Source: JADHMP01 sp016779985 (GTDB taxonomy: Bacteria > Bacteroidota > Bacteroidia > Flavobacteriales > Flavobacteriaceae). Taken from it: a stretch of DNA of 64,000 bases. The translations under genes were made by a program, and so were the position numbers. The notes under the pieces were generated by a model. That model was not told the origin of the DNA. It did no database searches and saw only the letters and a list, made by a program, of their open reading frames with translations. Below, piece after piece: positions 54,224-63,221 of this stretch. Location of the stretch: NCBI GenBank assembly GCA_016779985.1, contig JADHMP010000003.1, positions 62,001 through 126,000 on the forward strand. Reading direction: 5' to 3'. Numbering within the stretch: position 1 is the first letter of the stretch; each line of letters starts with the position of its first letter.

Positions 54224-54403
54224 TTGATTTTAATTCAATAGTAGTTATCATTATATTGTATTTATTTTCATTTTTTTATACAACCCATATTCGTGCTTTC
54301 CATGAAAGCTTTAAAATTGTTCTACTCCAAGGAGAGTTCAATAAGTTCCTAAAAAAGAATTTATAGTGCTTTTATAAGAACGAAGTAGCCTGTAAAACCC
54401 CAT

Positions 54404-54416
54404 AAGGGAAACCCTT
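54404..54416 (-). terminator. Possible weak terminator downstream of the TonB receptor
   Basis: AAGGG pairs with CCCTT around three bases. On the minus strand it lies 84 bases after the receptor stop at 54500. The stem is short and the T tract is weak, so this is only a suggestion. Confidence 0.25.
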
Positions 54417-54499
54417 TTATAAATCACTTCATATAAATTCTAGCCATAATATACTACAAAATATTAATATAGGATGTTATGCTAAAAGGGTATAGAACC

Positions 54500-56740
54500 T
54501 TAGAAAAGGGCATATCGAACACCAATAAACGCACGGATGCCTTGGTTTGGTGCGTACATATAAGAGGGATCAAAATTAAGCCCATAGGGGTTTTCTGTAC
54601 TTGTGGTTGGACTCCCTTGAGCATCAAAAACAACATTTTTATCAAATGGATCTTGAGCCCTAGCTATGAGGAAAGGAACCTTTTTTGCGGGTGTCCAATT
54701 CAAAAGATTTTTGACACCCAAATACCCTTCAATTTTAGGCGAGAAAAGATAAGTGATTTTAATGTTTTGAATATTCCAAATGGGGGAATACTCTGGGCGT
54801 GGATCGTTTGGACTAAGCAAAGGTAGCCGGATTGGACCATAAATTGAACCGGTATAGTCTAGTGTTATGTTTTGTTGTTGAAATCGATATTTTACAGCCC
54901 ATGTACCCGACCAACCTTCTGTCAATATAGGTCGTTTTCTTTGATTGTCTTCTTCTGTAAAATTATCTAAAAACGTCATTCCCACTCTAAAATCCAGTAT
55001 TTGATTGAACCATTGAAGATTAAAATTGGCCCCTTGTGAAACCCCTTTCCCTTTTAAGTTGGCATATCGAATTTCATTCGAGTTAGTGTCATAGTCTGGC
55101 AAAATCTGATTTTTAAATCGAGTATACCAAAAGGCAGTATCAAAAACGACATTCCAGCCACTACCTAAGGTTTGTTGATGGCTATAATTTAATGTGATAT
55201 TAGTTGAGGTTTCTGGATTGAGTTGTTCGTCAAGTACTAATTTTCTTGCGCCTATCAAAGCAGCATGGTCTTCAGTGAAAATATTAATGACTCGAAATCC
55301 TTTACCATAAATAAGACGTACTTTTCCATAATTTCCAAAAGAAAGTTTTGTTCCTAGTCGGGGTGTAAAAATGGGACCGTGTATGCTGTGCTGATCATAA
55401 CGCAACCCCCCTAAAAGGGTATGTTTATCTGAAATTTTATATTCATTTTCAACAAACACCCCCGGAATCCAACTCTGGTCAGGATAATTAGCCAAAGCTT
55501 GAGTTGTGGCTGGAGTATTGTCATCATACCATGTGTAGCGCAAAGCCATTCCTCCCATGAGGTTGTTTCTATTTGTTTTGTGCTGCCATGTCAGTTGTGA
55601 AAAACCAATCCATTCCTTACCCTTAAATGGGATTTTGCCGTAGGCTGCATCTTGATGATGATAAACGAGTGAATATTGTAAGTTTAAATTGTTAACGGGC
55701 TGATTGCCTAAAAACTCAAAACGATTGGTATAAATACTTTCGCCATACACTTGATCTCCACCTCTGAAGGTAGGATTCCAGTTCATTTCCCCTCCCCAGC
55801 GATCTTCATAGACATAGCGCACAACCATATTGGCACTTTGATTAGAGTCGTTTTTCCATTGCAATTTATTGAAGAGAGACACCCTTTTTTGAAGGGTTAG
55901 ATCTGTAAAATTATCGTTATTAAAATCATACTTCTCATCAAATAAAAACGCATTGACGCTCGTGAGCAAGTTGCTTTTCTCACCAAGTTTTGTCAAATAG
56001 CCAAAATCTAAATTACTTTCTAACCAACTAGTGGTCTGCATGTCGAAAAAGACTTTGGGGCTATATTCAGGTTGTTTTGTGATAATATTGATGAGGCCTC
56101 CCATGGCCTGACTTCCATAAATGGTTCCCGCAGGCCCCTTGGCTATTTCCACTCGTTCAATTATTGCATTGGGGATCCCATTGAGCCCATAAACACTAGC
56201 TAGACTACTGACAATGGGCATGCCATCAATTAAAATAAGTGTATAGCCTCCTTCTAAACCATTGATATGAATGTCTCCAGTGTTACAAACACTGCAATTT
56301 ATTTGGGGGCGCACCCCATTGACCAGTTGTAAACTTTCAAAAACACTTGGACTAGGATTTTGTTTTAGAAATTCAGCTGAATACACTTCTACGGGGAGGA
56401 TGCTTTCACTTTTTTGAATGGGTCTCAAATGGCCAGTAATAATGACTTCATCTAAAAGAAGATCAGGTGTTAGGGTTACAATCCATTGTTTTTTTTTAGC
56501 TCTTTTATTTAGTTTTATAGTCTCTGGCAAATACCCCACCTTACTAAACACTACTAAATCTTCTTCTTGCACTTTTTCAGGAAGCGTAAACAATCCTTTT
56601 TCATTGGTTGTCGTACCTATTTCATATTTCAAAACCCATACAGATACCTCTGAAAGAGGAACGCCTTCAGATTGAACTACCCCACTGCTTTGGTTAAAGC
56701 CAATTAATGGAAAAAAGAATAAAAAAAGGAGGATACGCAC
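54500..56740 (-). CDS. TonB-dependent receptor with a CxxC plug motif
   Basis: A 746-residue outer-membrane receptor. The start is GTG at 56740: TGA closes the frame upstream and a good signal peptide (MRILLFLFFFPLIGFNQ) begins there. A short CarboxypepD-like beta domain (about 18-90) is followed by the plug. In the plug, RPQINCSVCNTGDIHINGLEG holds Cys149 and Cys152, and AIIERVEIAKGPAGTIYGSQAMGGLINIITK is the usual plug signature. The barrel ends with RAFIGVRYALF. The CxxC near the periplasmic-pore loop suggests binding of a metal or metallo-compound. No transporter or binding protein adjoins it; the nearest genes are the sulfate genes downstream in orientation. Confidence 0.9.
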   Translation of the reverse strand: MRILLFLFFFPLIGFNQSSGVVQSEGVPLSEVSVWVLKYEIGTTTNEKGLFTLPEKVQEEDLVVFSKVGYLPETIKLNKRAKKKQWIVTLTPDLLLDEVIITGHLRPIQKSESILPVEVYSAEFLKQNPSPSVFESLQLVNGVRPQINCSVCNTGDIHINGLEGGYTLILIDGMPIVSSLASVYGLNGIPNAIIERVEIAKGPAGTIYGSQAMGGLINIITKQPEYSPKVFFDMQTTSWLESNLDFGYLTKLGEKSNLLTSVNAFLFDEKYDFNNDNFTDLTLQKRVSLFNKLQWKNDSNQSANMVVRYVYEDRWGGEMNWNPTFRGGDQVYGESIYTNRFEFLGNQPVNNLNLQYSLVYHHQDAAYGKIPFKGKEWIGFSQLTWQHKTNRNNLMGGMALRYTWYDDNTPATTQALANYPDQSWIPGVFVENEYKISDKHTLLGGLRYDQHSIHGPIFTPRLGTKLSFGNYGKVRLIYGKGFRVINIFTEDHAALIGARKLVLDEQLNPETSTNITLNYSHQQTLGSGWNVVFDTAFWYTRFKNQILPDYDTNSNEIRYANLKGKGVSQGANFNLQWFNQILDFRVGMTFLDNFTEEDNQRKRPILTEGWSGTWAVKYRFQQQNITLDYTGSIYGPIRLPLLSPNDPRPEYSPIWNIQNIKITYLFSPKIEGYLGVKNLLNWTPAKKVPFLIARAQDPFDKNVVFDAQGSPTTSTENPYGLNFDPSYMYAPNQGIRAFIGVRYALF

Positions 56741-56796
56741 TCTGCTTAAAGTTTTTGCTCAAAAGTAAGCCATTGGTAATCAAAAAACGATAAACG

Positions 56797-58038
56797 CTAT
56801 TTTAAAAAACCAACCCCAGCGGTGTTGTTTGTTTTTGGGTCAATGAGAATAAAGCACCCCAAATTCTTGTTTTCAGAAAAAGAAGTCTTAAGAATCGGTT
56901 GGGCCAATCTCAAAGAGACTTGACCAATATCGTTACATTCAAGAAAAGCACTAGGCTCTTTTGTATGGGAGCTAATGTTGATTTTTGCGTCAATGGCAGT
57001 GACTTGAGTTAAAACGCGGTTGACTCCGTTTTGAAGCCAATATTTCTTTTGTGGCGCAAGACTTTCCTTTTGCATCCAGCAAAGATGCGCTTCAACATGC
57101 TGAGTAGATTCCAAAGAAGCATTTGTAGAATAAATAGTACTTCCTCTAGAAGCATCTAGGGCATCACTCAAAATAAAGGTTGCGTTTTCTCCAATAGCAA
57201 CTTCAAAGATTTCTTCACCATACTTCTCAATACGTTCAATTTTACTTTTTTGTCCAGACGGAGCGAGTAAAACAGGGTCTCCAGTTTTAAAATGACCGCT
57301 ATTTACTTTGCCAGCAAAACCTCTATAGTCGTGATGAGATGCTTTTTTAGGACGTATCACATATTGTACTTGTAGCACATTTTGCGAAAATTTTTTAGTT
57401 TGGAGTTGAAGATTTTCAATAATTGAAATTAGCGAATTTCCAATATACCATGGAGTTAGAGAGCTTTCCTTGGTGATGTTATCCCCTTTTAAAGCCGAGA
57501 TAGGAATGAAATGAACAGAAGTTGGGACGTGTGTTTGTTGGGTGAGTAGATTTCTAATCTCTTTTTCGATGTTGTCAAAAATATTTTGGTCATACGCAAT
57601 TAAATCCATCTTATTGACAGCAAAAATTAAATGGTCAATGGCTAAAAGATTGGTGACTAAAAAATGTCTCAATGTTTGTTCGACAACCCCTTTTCTTGCG
57701 TCTAATAATATAATAGCTGCGTTTGCCAAAGAAGCTCCTGTGACCATATTGCGCGTATACTCAACATGTCCTGGAGCATCTGCAATTATAAACCTTCTTT
57801 TTGCTGTTTTAAAAAAAATATGAGAAACGTCAATGGTAATGCCTTGTTCACGTTCTGTCAACAAGCCGTCTGTAGCCAAGGAAAAGTCGATATAGTCATA
57901 GCCTTTCGCTTTACTTTTATGTTCAATATGTTCCAGTTGGTCATCTTTCAGGGCTTGTGTTTCATATAATAAACGTCCAATCAGGGTACTTTTTCCGTCG
58001 TCTACGCTACCGGCAGTTGCAATTCGAAATAAATCCAT
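56797..58038 (-). CDS. cysN: Sulfate adenylyltransferase, GTPase subunit
   Basis: A 413-residue GTPase that drives APS formation from ATP and sulfate. The P-loop is GSVDDGKST (10-18), the G3 motif DAPGHVEY (87-94) and G4 NKMD (142-145). EF-Tu-like domains 2 and 3 follow. The length is that of a stand-alone CysN without a C-terminal APS-kinase domain, which agrees with the APS reductase encoded nearby. It starts six bases after cysD ends. Confidence 0.96.
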   Translation of the reverse strand: MDLFRIATAGSVDDGKSTLIGRLLYETQALKDDQLEHIEHKSKAKGYDYIDFSLATDGLLTEREQGITIDVSHIFFKTAKRRFIIADAPGHVEYTRNMVTGASLANAAIILLDARKGVVEQTLRHFLVTNLLAIDHLIFAVNKMDLIAYDQNIFDNIEKEIRNLLTQQTHVPTSVHFIPISALKGDNITKESSLTPWYIGNSLISIIENLQLQTKKFSQNVLQVQYVIRPKKASHHDYRGFAGKVNSGHFKTGDPVLLAPSGQKSKIERIEKYGEEIFEVAIGENATFILSDALDASRGSTIYSTNASLESTQHVEAHLCWMQKESLAPQKKYWLQNGVNRVLTQVTAIDAKINISSHTKEPSAFLECNDIGQVSLRLAQPILKTSFSENKNLGCFILIDPKTNNTAGVGFLK

Positions 58039-58044
58039 AATGAT

Positions 58045-58932
58045 TTAGAAATAACCCACTTTCTTTCTTGTTTCCATAGCGCCTTCAGAGCGCTTATCAT
58101 CCATGCGAGCCCCTCGTTCAGAAAGCGATGAAGCTCTGATTTCTTCTATAATGATGTCTAGACTTGTTGCTTCGGACAAAACAGCGGCAGTACAACTCAT
58201 GTCTCCAACCGTTCTAAACCGAACACTTTTAATAAATACTTCTTCGTCAGGAACATCTACCACAGGGCTTGTGGGCATCCATTGTCCATTCAATTGGTAG
58301 ACTGCTCTTGAATGGGCAAAATAGAGCGATGGAATTTCTAATTCCTCAGCTCGAATATATTCCCAAACATCCAATTCTGTCCAGTTGCTGATGGGAAAAA
58401 TGCGTACATTTTCTCCAGCATTAATTTTACCATTCAGTATATCAAAAAATTCGGGTCTTTGTAGTTTTTCATTCCACTGCCCAAAGGCATCACGTATTGA
58501 AAAAATACGTTCTTTGGCCCTTGCTTTTTCTTCATCTCTGCGCGCGCCTCCCATACAAGCGTCTAATTGAAGAGACTCAATAGTCTCAAGAAGCGTTATG
58601 GATTGAAGTGCATTTCGACTTGGGTTTTTGCCAGTTTCCTCCACTGCAGTTCCTTGGTCAATGCTGTCTTGCACAGCACCCACATGGAGTTGTACCTCAT
58701 ATCGATCGATCAGCTTATCTCTTAAATGTAGGGTTTCAGGAAAATTGTGCCCCGTGTCGATGTGAATTAGAGGAAAGGGAATTTTGGCTGGCGTAAAAGC
58801 TTTTTGACAAAGATGCAATAACACTATTGAATCTTTTCCTCCAGAAAACAAAAGGGCTGGGCGATTGAACTGGCCTGCAACCTCACGTATGATATAAATG
58901 GCTTCCTCTTCTAGTTGATTTAGTATTTCCAT
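58045..58932 (-). CDS. cysD: Sulfate adenylyltransferase, catalytic subunit
   Basis: A 295-residue ATP-pyrophosphatase-fold enzyme that forms adenylylsulfate (APS) with CysN. The PP-loop is SGGKDS (30-35), followed by HIDTGHNFPE. GGARRDEEKARAKERIF and a tail ending RSEGAMETRKKVGYF are family signatures. It begins nine bases after cysH and precedes cysN. Confidence 0.96.
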   Translation of the reverse strand: MEILNQLEEEAIYIIREVAGQFNRPALLFSGGKDSIVLLHLCQKAFTPAKIPFPLIHIDTGHNFPETLHLRDKLIDRYEVQLHVGAVQDSIDQGTAVEETGKNPSRNALQSITLLETIESLQLDACMGGARRDEEKARAKERIFSIRDAFGQWNEKLQRPEFFDILNGKINAGENVRIFPISNWTELDVWEYIRAEELEIPSLYFAHSRAVYQLNGQWMPTSPVVDVPDEEVFIKSVRFRTVGDMSCTAAVLSEATSLDIIIEEIRASSLSERGARMDDKRSEGAMETRKKVGYF

Positions 58933-58940
58933 TGATTGAA

Positions 58941-59648
58941 TTATGCCTTAGAAGTTAAATGAAGACCACATTCTTTTTTACTGGTTTCCCACCACCATCT
59001 ACCAGCCCGAATGTCTTCTCCTGCTTGTATAGGTCTTGTGCAAGGAGCACAACCAATGCTTACATAGTCTTTTTTATGCAGTTTGTTTTGGGGTACTTTA
59101 TGTTTGTTCAAATAGTCTTTCACCTCCTTAAGTGTCCATCGAGTGAGTGGATTAAATTTAATAAGATTAAAGGTCTCATCATATTGAAATAAATTCAATT
59201 GTTGGCGAGCAAAGCTTTGTTCAGCACGAAGACCTGTGATCCATAAGTCCACTTTACTAAGCGCTCGTTGTAAAGGTTTTACTTTTCGCAGGTGGCAACA
59301 CTCTTTCCTGTCTTCTACATCATTGTAAAAACTAAAAGGCCCTTTAGTGGTTATTAGTTTTTCTATATCTTTTTCATCTGGGAAATAGGTTAGAATAGAA
59401 GCACCATATTTTTTTTTAGTACTGTTGAACACTTCATAGGTTTCTTCAAAAAGCCTTCCTGTATCAAGCGTAAAAACTGTTATAGGAAGTTTATTGCTTA
59501 AAATATGATGTGTAATCACCTGGTCTTCCATGCCAAAAGAAGTTGAAAAAGCAGGATTTTTAAATTGTTCTGAAGCTAAAGCTTCAAAAGCTTCTTTCAA
59601 GTGTAATGAAGCAAATTTTTTGTTGAGATGAGCTATATCCTCTGGCAT
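58941..59648 (-). CDS. cysH: Adenylylsulfate (APS) reductase, 4Fe-4S type
   Basis: A 235-residue reductase converting APS to sulfite with thioredoxin. The [4Fe-4S] ligands are Cys117-Cys118 (ECCHLRKV) and Cys200-Cys203 (GCAPCTRP), which mark the APS-specific type and not the PAPS-specific type. The catalytic cysteine is Cys227 (KKECGLH). The ATP-pyrophosphatase-like TSFGMEDQV motif and TLDTGRLFEETYE are intact. The use of APS directly explains the absence of an APS-kinase gene. It is upstream of cysD on the minus strand. Confidence 0.95.
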   Translation of the reverse strand: MPEDIAHLNKKFASLHLKEAFEALASEQFKNPAFSTSFGMEDQVITHHILSNKLPITVFTLDTGRLFEETYEVFNSTKKKYGASILTYFPDEKDIEKLITTKGPFSFYNDVEDRKECCHLRKVKPLQRALSKVDLWITGLRAEQSFARQQLNLFQYDETFNLIKFNPLTRWTLKEVKDYLNKHKVPQNKLHKKDYVSIGCAPCTRPIQAGEDIRAGRWWWETSKKECGLHLTSKA

Positions 59649-59652
59649 TGCA

Positions 59653-59910
59653 TTATTTTTTACCCCAAGAAATACGATTCCAAGCGCGTTCGTGAAAAAA
59701 ATATAAAATCATCTTAGTGCCCCATTCTACAAATCCGATAGAAAGAGCTTGTTCAACTTTTCCTGTGATCAAGTAGGCAATCAATATGGTGTCTAAAGTC
59801 CCCACAATTCGCCATGAGAGTGTTTTTAAAAAACTCCTCATCGTAATTTCATGATGTCCTTTAGCATTCTTGGAGGGTTCCTTTTTCTTTAGGAATATAT
59901 CGAGTAGCAT
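59653..59910 (-). CDS. DUF2061 membrane protein
   Basis: An 85-residue protein of the DUF2061 family. The core RSFLKTLSWRIVGTLDTILIAYLI is followed by a second hydrophobic segment and FFHERAWNRISWGK. Two short membrane segments are likely. The first 24 residues are basic and could be an artifact of the early start; an internal ATG lies before RSFLKT. The function is unknown, but genes of this family are often next to cysteine-synthesis genes, as here. It is the first gene of the minus-strand cys set and begins four bases before cysH. Confidence 0.82.
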   Translation of the reverse strand: MLLDIFLKKKEPSKNAKGHHEITMRSFLKTLSWRIVGTLDTILIAYLITGKVEQALSIGFVEWGTKMILYFFHERAWNRISWGKK

Positions 59911-59964
59911 GGTATCTATTCTGCTTGGTAAATTTAATAAACAAAAAGATTAAAGACAACAAAA

Positions 59965-59981
59965 CCTATAAACTTTATAGG
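59965..59981. promoter_or_regulatory. Perfect 17-bp palindrome, candidate Rrf2 operator
   Basis: CCTATAAA-C-TTTATAGG is a perfect inverted repeat of 8 + 1 + 8 bases between the divergent DUF2061/cys genes and the Rrf2 gene. Rrf2-type regulators (CymR, IscR) bind such symmetric AT-rich sites. It lies 14 bases upstream of the first Rrf2 -7 element, so binding would cover the -33 region. Confidence 0.65.
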
Positions 59982-59994
59982 GAATAGAAGAAAA

Positions 59995-60011
59995 TATTTT
60001 TGATACCTTTG
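59995..60011 (+). promoter_or_regulatory. Two overlapping-range -7 elements for the Rrf2 gene
   Basis: TATTTTTG (59995-60002) and TACCTTTG (60004-60011) both match TAnnTTTG exactly, 17-26 bases before the ATG at 60028. No canonical -33 box was found; the palindrome occupies that region. Confidence 0.5.
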
Positions 60012-60027
60012 TAAATCAACCTAATCA

Positions 60028-60447
60028 ATGATTTCTAAAAAATGTAAATATGCTATAAAAGCACTTCTTTATTTGGCTGAACACCAAGGAGAAGAACGAG
60101 CAATTTTTTCTTCTGAAATTGCAACCAAAGAGCGTATACCCCAAAAGTTTTTAGAGACCATTTTACGTGAATTGAGAAACTTTCAATTTTTACAAAGCCA
60201 AAGAGGAAAAAAAGGAGGCTATCGACTGATAAAACAACCTAAAGAAATCAATCTAGCAGAATTGATGCGTTTAATGGATGGCCCCATAGCCATGTTGCCT
60301 TGTGTTTCATTAAATTATTATGCTACCTGTGCTGAATGTGATGAAGAGCACTGTCAAATAAAACCCATTTTTGAAAAAATCAGAAATCAAACGCTAGAGG
60401 TGCTCAACAATACTACTGTTGAGAGTATGCGAAAAGTCTTACTATAG
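60028..60447 (+). CDS. Rrf2-family transcriptional regulator
   Basis: A 139-residue winged-helix regulator. The N-terminal KCKYAIKALLYLAEHQ, IPQKFLETILRELRN and SQRGKKGGYRL are the Rrf2 signature, including the recognition helix. A cysteine-rich segment, Cys92, Cys101, Cys104 and Cys109 (PCVSLNYYATCAECDEEHCQ), may bind an iron-sulfur cluster or act as a redox or cysteine sensor. It is divergent from the DUF2061-cysH-cysD-cysN set, so control of sulfur assimilation is inferred. It converges on the AAA ATPase gene with a six-base overlap. Confidence 0.92.
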   Translation: MISKKCKYAIKALLYLAEHQGEERAIFSSEIATKERIPQKFLETILRELRNFQFLQSQRGKKGGYRLIKQPKEINLAELMRLMDGPIAMLPCVSLNYYATCAECDEEHCQIKPIFEKIRNQTLEVLNNTTVESMRKVLL

Positions 60448-61905
60448 TCCTCTGATGTAACTGCCTAAGGCATCTTTGAATTGAAGCCCTTCTAAGGATC
60501 TATATTTATTTAGTTTTTGATGTGCTTCTAGCCCCCAAATTAAAAACTCTATCATAAAATAACGATCTTCATGGGCCAAATCAGGTTGGTGTGTTTTGAG
60601 CAACTCACCGACACCAGCAATTTGGTCTAAGCTCATTTGATAGCTTTTATCATCTAGATCATCTTCTAAAAACAGTTCGTTGTCTTTGAAAAACCAATCA
60701 AGTAGTGCATCATATGGACCTTCTTGGTCAGGCTTTTCTAACTTTTCTATTTTGGGAAAATAATCAGAAAACAAAGTTTTAATGGCCTGGGTGATCAAAT
60801 GATACGAGACTTGTTCTGCTCCTTCTTGTTCACCTTCATAGACCAGTTCAATTTTTCCGTTAAGCGCTGGAATAATTCCTAAAAAGTCTAAAAGGCGTAG
60901 GGTAGATTTTTTTTCGTCATGTTGAAGCATTCTGCGTTCTGCAGTGCTAATTAAATTTTCAAAAGCAGCGATACTTAAACGTGCGCTTACTCCGCTTTTT
61001 GAGTCAACGAATTCACTTTTTCTAGCTTCAAAGCTGATTTGTTCAACCAATTCTCTGGCTAGTTCGGGAATGTGTATGGCAGATAGACGATTTGTATCAA
61101 TGTTGGCTTCTTGAGCTGTTATTGATTTGGCAATTTCTCTATTGTGAGGATAATGTGTTAAAATTTGAGAACCAATACGATCTTTTAAAGGAGTAACAAT
61201 GCTACCCCGGTTTGTGTAATCTTCAGGATTTGCTGTAAATACAAACTGAGCAGCAATGGGAAGTCTTAGTTTAAACCCTCTAATTTGAATTTCTTTTTCT
61301 TGTAAAATGGAAAAAAGAGCAACTTGAATACGGGCTTGTAAATCAGGAAGCTCATTGAGCACAAAAATACAGCGATGCGCCCGTGGAATCATTCCAAAAT
61401 GAATCACTCTTTCATCAGCATATGACAATTTCATTTGAGCGGCTTTTATGGGATCAACATCACCTATCAAGTCAGCCACAGTGACATCTGGAGTGGCTAA
61501 TTTTTCAAAAAATCGCTCCGAGCGATGCAGCCATTCAATGGGGGTAGCGTCACCCATTTCGGCAATTTTTTCTTGGGCATATAGTGAAATTGGAGTTACT
61601 GGATCATCGTTGATTTCTGTCCCTATAACAACGGGAATCCATTCGTCTAATAGGCCAATCATTTGTCTGGCCAAACGCGTTTTTGCTTGACCACGAAGAC
61701 CTAATAAGTTGATATTATGACCTGACAATAGGGCTCTTTCTACATCTGGAATTACTGTATTCTCATATCCCAAAATACCTTCAAAAGTTCTTTGCTTATT
61801 TCGAATTTTCTCTTTTAAATTTTTAGCTATTTCCTCTTGAATTGTCAAGGATTTGTAATCACTGGATTTCAATGCTCCCAGCGTTTTGATATTAGTTAGG
61901 TCCAT
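60442..61905 (-). CDS. MoxR/magnesium-chelatase-like AAA+ ATPase
   Basis: A 487-residue AAA+ protein of the group that includes MoxR and ChlI. Walker A is GLRGQAKT (69-76). The Walker B segment reads CIFVLNELPDL, with an Asn before Glu where the canonical sequence has Asp-Glu. The sensor-like FVFTANPEDYTNRGSI is present, and the C-terminal half is helical. Such ATPases act with a VWA protein, as with the next gene, to insert a metal or activate an enzyme. It starts two bases from the VWA stop on the same strand. Confidence 0.85.
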   Translation of the reverse strand: MDLTNIKTLGALKSSDYKSLTIQEEIAKNLKEKIRNKQRTFEGILGYENTVIPDVERALLSGHNINLLGLRGQAKTRLARQMIGLLDEWIPVVIGTEINDDPVTPISLYAQEKIAEMGDATPIEWLHRSERFFEKLATPDVTVADLIGDVDPIKAAQMKLSYADERVIHFGMIPRAHRCIFVLNELPDLQARIQVALFSILQEKEIQIRGFKLRLPIAAQFVFTANPEDYTNRGSIVTPLKDRIGSQILTHYPHNREIAKSITAQEANIDTNRLSAIHIPELARELVEQISFEARKSEFVDSKSGVSARLSIAAFENLISTAERRMLQHDEKKSTLRLLDFLGIIPALNGKIELVYEGEQEGAEQVSYHLITQAIKTLFSDYFPKIEKLEKPDQEGPYDALLDWFFKDNELFLEDDLDDKSYQMSLDQIAGVGELLKTHQPDLAHEDRYFMIEFLIWGLEAHQKLNKYRSLEGLQFKDALGSYIRGL

Positions 61906-61907
61906 GG

Positions 61908-63050
61908 TTATTTAAATCTTTTTTTTCTGTTTTTTTCATAGTCTTCAAAAATCATTTGGCCCAATCCATCTAGTCCGGTGTAAAATGCTTTCCCTTGGTT
62001 AGCCATTGTAAATTGCTCTACAAAACGTTGTAAATAGGGGTCAGAAGCGATCATAAAAGTTGTGATAGGAATATTTAATTTACGTGCCTGTTTTGCCTTA
62101 GTAAAACATTTTTCTGTGATGTGTTCATCAAGACCTGCACTATTTTTATAATAGCTACCATCAGGCATTTTTAGACAACTGGGTTTGCCGTCTGTAATCA
62201 TGAATATTTGCTTATTGGCTCCTTTTTTTCTTCGTAAAATATCCATGGCCAATTCAAGCCCAGCAACTGTGTTAGTATGGAAAGGGCCAACCTCCAGGTA
62301 GGGTAAATCCTTGAGGGAAATGGGTCGTGCATCATTTCCAAAAACTAAAATATCTAGCGTATCTTTGGGATAGCGGGTTAATATAAGTTCTGAAAGGGCG
62401 AGCGCTACTTTTTTTGCCGGAGTTATTCGGTCTTCTCCATAGAGAATCATACTATGGCTAATGTCAATCATTAAAACGGTGCTCATTTGAGCACTATGAT
62501 AGTGCTGTTGAACAACTAAATCCTCTTGTGTTAATTGAAAATCTGATAATCCAGAATTTATTTGTGCATTTTTTATGCTTTCTGTCATTTCAATACGCTC
62601 TAGGGGATCGCCAAATTCAAAAGGTCTTAATTGCCCTGCGTCTTCATGATTGTTCCCTATATGTGCCGTCTTATGATTGCCTTTTTTTGATTTTTGTAGT
62701 TGACCAAATATTTGTTTCAATGCATATTCTCGTAGAAGTTTTTCTGTTTTAGCTGATATACCCATACCAGATCCTTTGCCTTGTCCTTGTCCTTGTCCTT
62801 TTTGATCAGGTTTTTGTTGGATGTATCCTTTGCGCAAAAGGTCTTCAATAAAATTTTCTATGGTATATTCTGGAGTGGTGAGTTGATATTCTTTGTCAAG
62901 TTCTCTAAGCCAATCTATGGCTTCATCAAAGTCACCTGAAGTATGAATAATTAATTCTTTAAATACTTCAAAAAGGCGTTCAAAAGGTGTTTTATTATTT
63001 TTTTTGGGTTTTGCAAATACCCAACCCGAGATGCGATCTCTAACATTCAT
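61908..63050 (-). CDS. VWA-domain protein, partner of the MoxR-like ATPase
   Basis: A 380-residue protein. Residues 84-95 are a GQ-repeat linker, and the von Willebrand A domain (about 190-370) has the MIDAS motif DISHS (196-200) and MITDGKPS for metal binding. The N-terminal 150 residues are helical. VWA/MoxR pairs act as a metal-dependent chaperone system that remodels a target complex. The pair is two genes long here with no identified target. The start ATG at 63050 is followed closely by the upstream divergent region. Confidence 0.85.
   Translation of the reverse strand: MNVRDRISGWVFAKPKKNNKTPFERLFEVFKELIIHTSGDFDEAIDWLRELDKEYQLTTPEYTIENFIEDLLRKGYIQQKPDQKGQGQGQGKGSGMGISAKTEKLLREYALKQIFGQLQKSKKGNHKTAHIGNNHEDAGQLRPFEFGDPLERIEMTESIKNAQINSGLSDFQLTQEDLVVQQHYHSAQMSTVLMIDISHSMILYGEDRITPAKKVALALSELILTRYPKDTLDILVFGNDARPISLKDLPYLEVGPFHTNTVAGLELAMDILRRKKGANKQIFMITDGKPSCLKMPDGSYYKNSAGLDEHITEKCFTKAKQARKLNIPITTFMIASDPYLQRFVEQFTMANQGKAFYTGLDGLGQMIFEDYEKNRKKRFK
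62779..62800 (+). repeat. Hexamer repeat CCTTGT within the VWA gene
   Basis: CCTTGT occurs three times in tandem, with a partial fourth. It encodes the GQ dipeptide repeat of the VWA protein linker on the minus strand. Unit slippage would keep the reading frame. Confidence 0.75.
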
Positions 63051-63158
63051 CTTCTATAACAATTTTTTCAAATATAATTAATGGTTATTAGAGTTAGAAA
63101 CTTTCTGCAAAGTAAAACGCAGTACATTTGAAAAACTAGTTATATTATAGAAAAATGC

Positions 63159-63166
63159 TATATTTG
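63159..63166 (+). promoter_or_regulatory. Candidate -7 promoter element for rimP-nusA
   Basis: TATATTTG is an exact TAnnTTTG match 55 bases before the rimP ATG at 63222. A second match, TACATTTG, lies at 63123-63130. No clear -33 box was seen for either. Confidence 0.45.
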
Positions 63167-63221
63167 CAGGGCATTTGGAAAAATAAACAGAGGCGACCCT
63201 AGAGTCCCTCTTTTTTTTACG

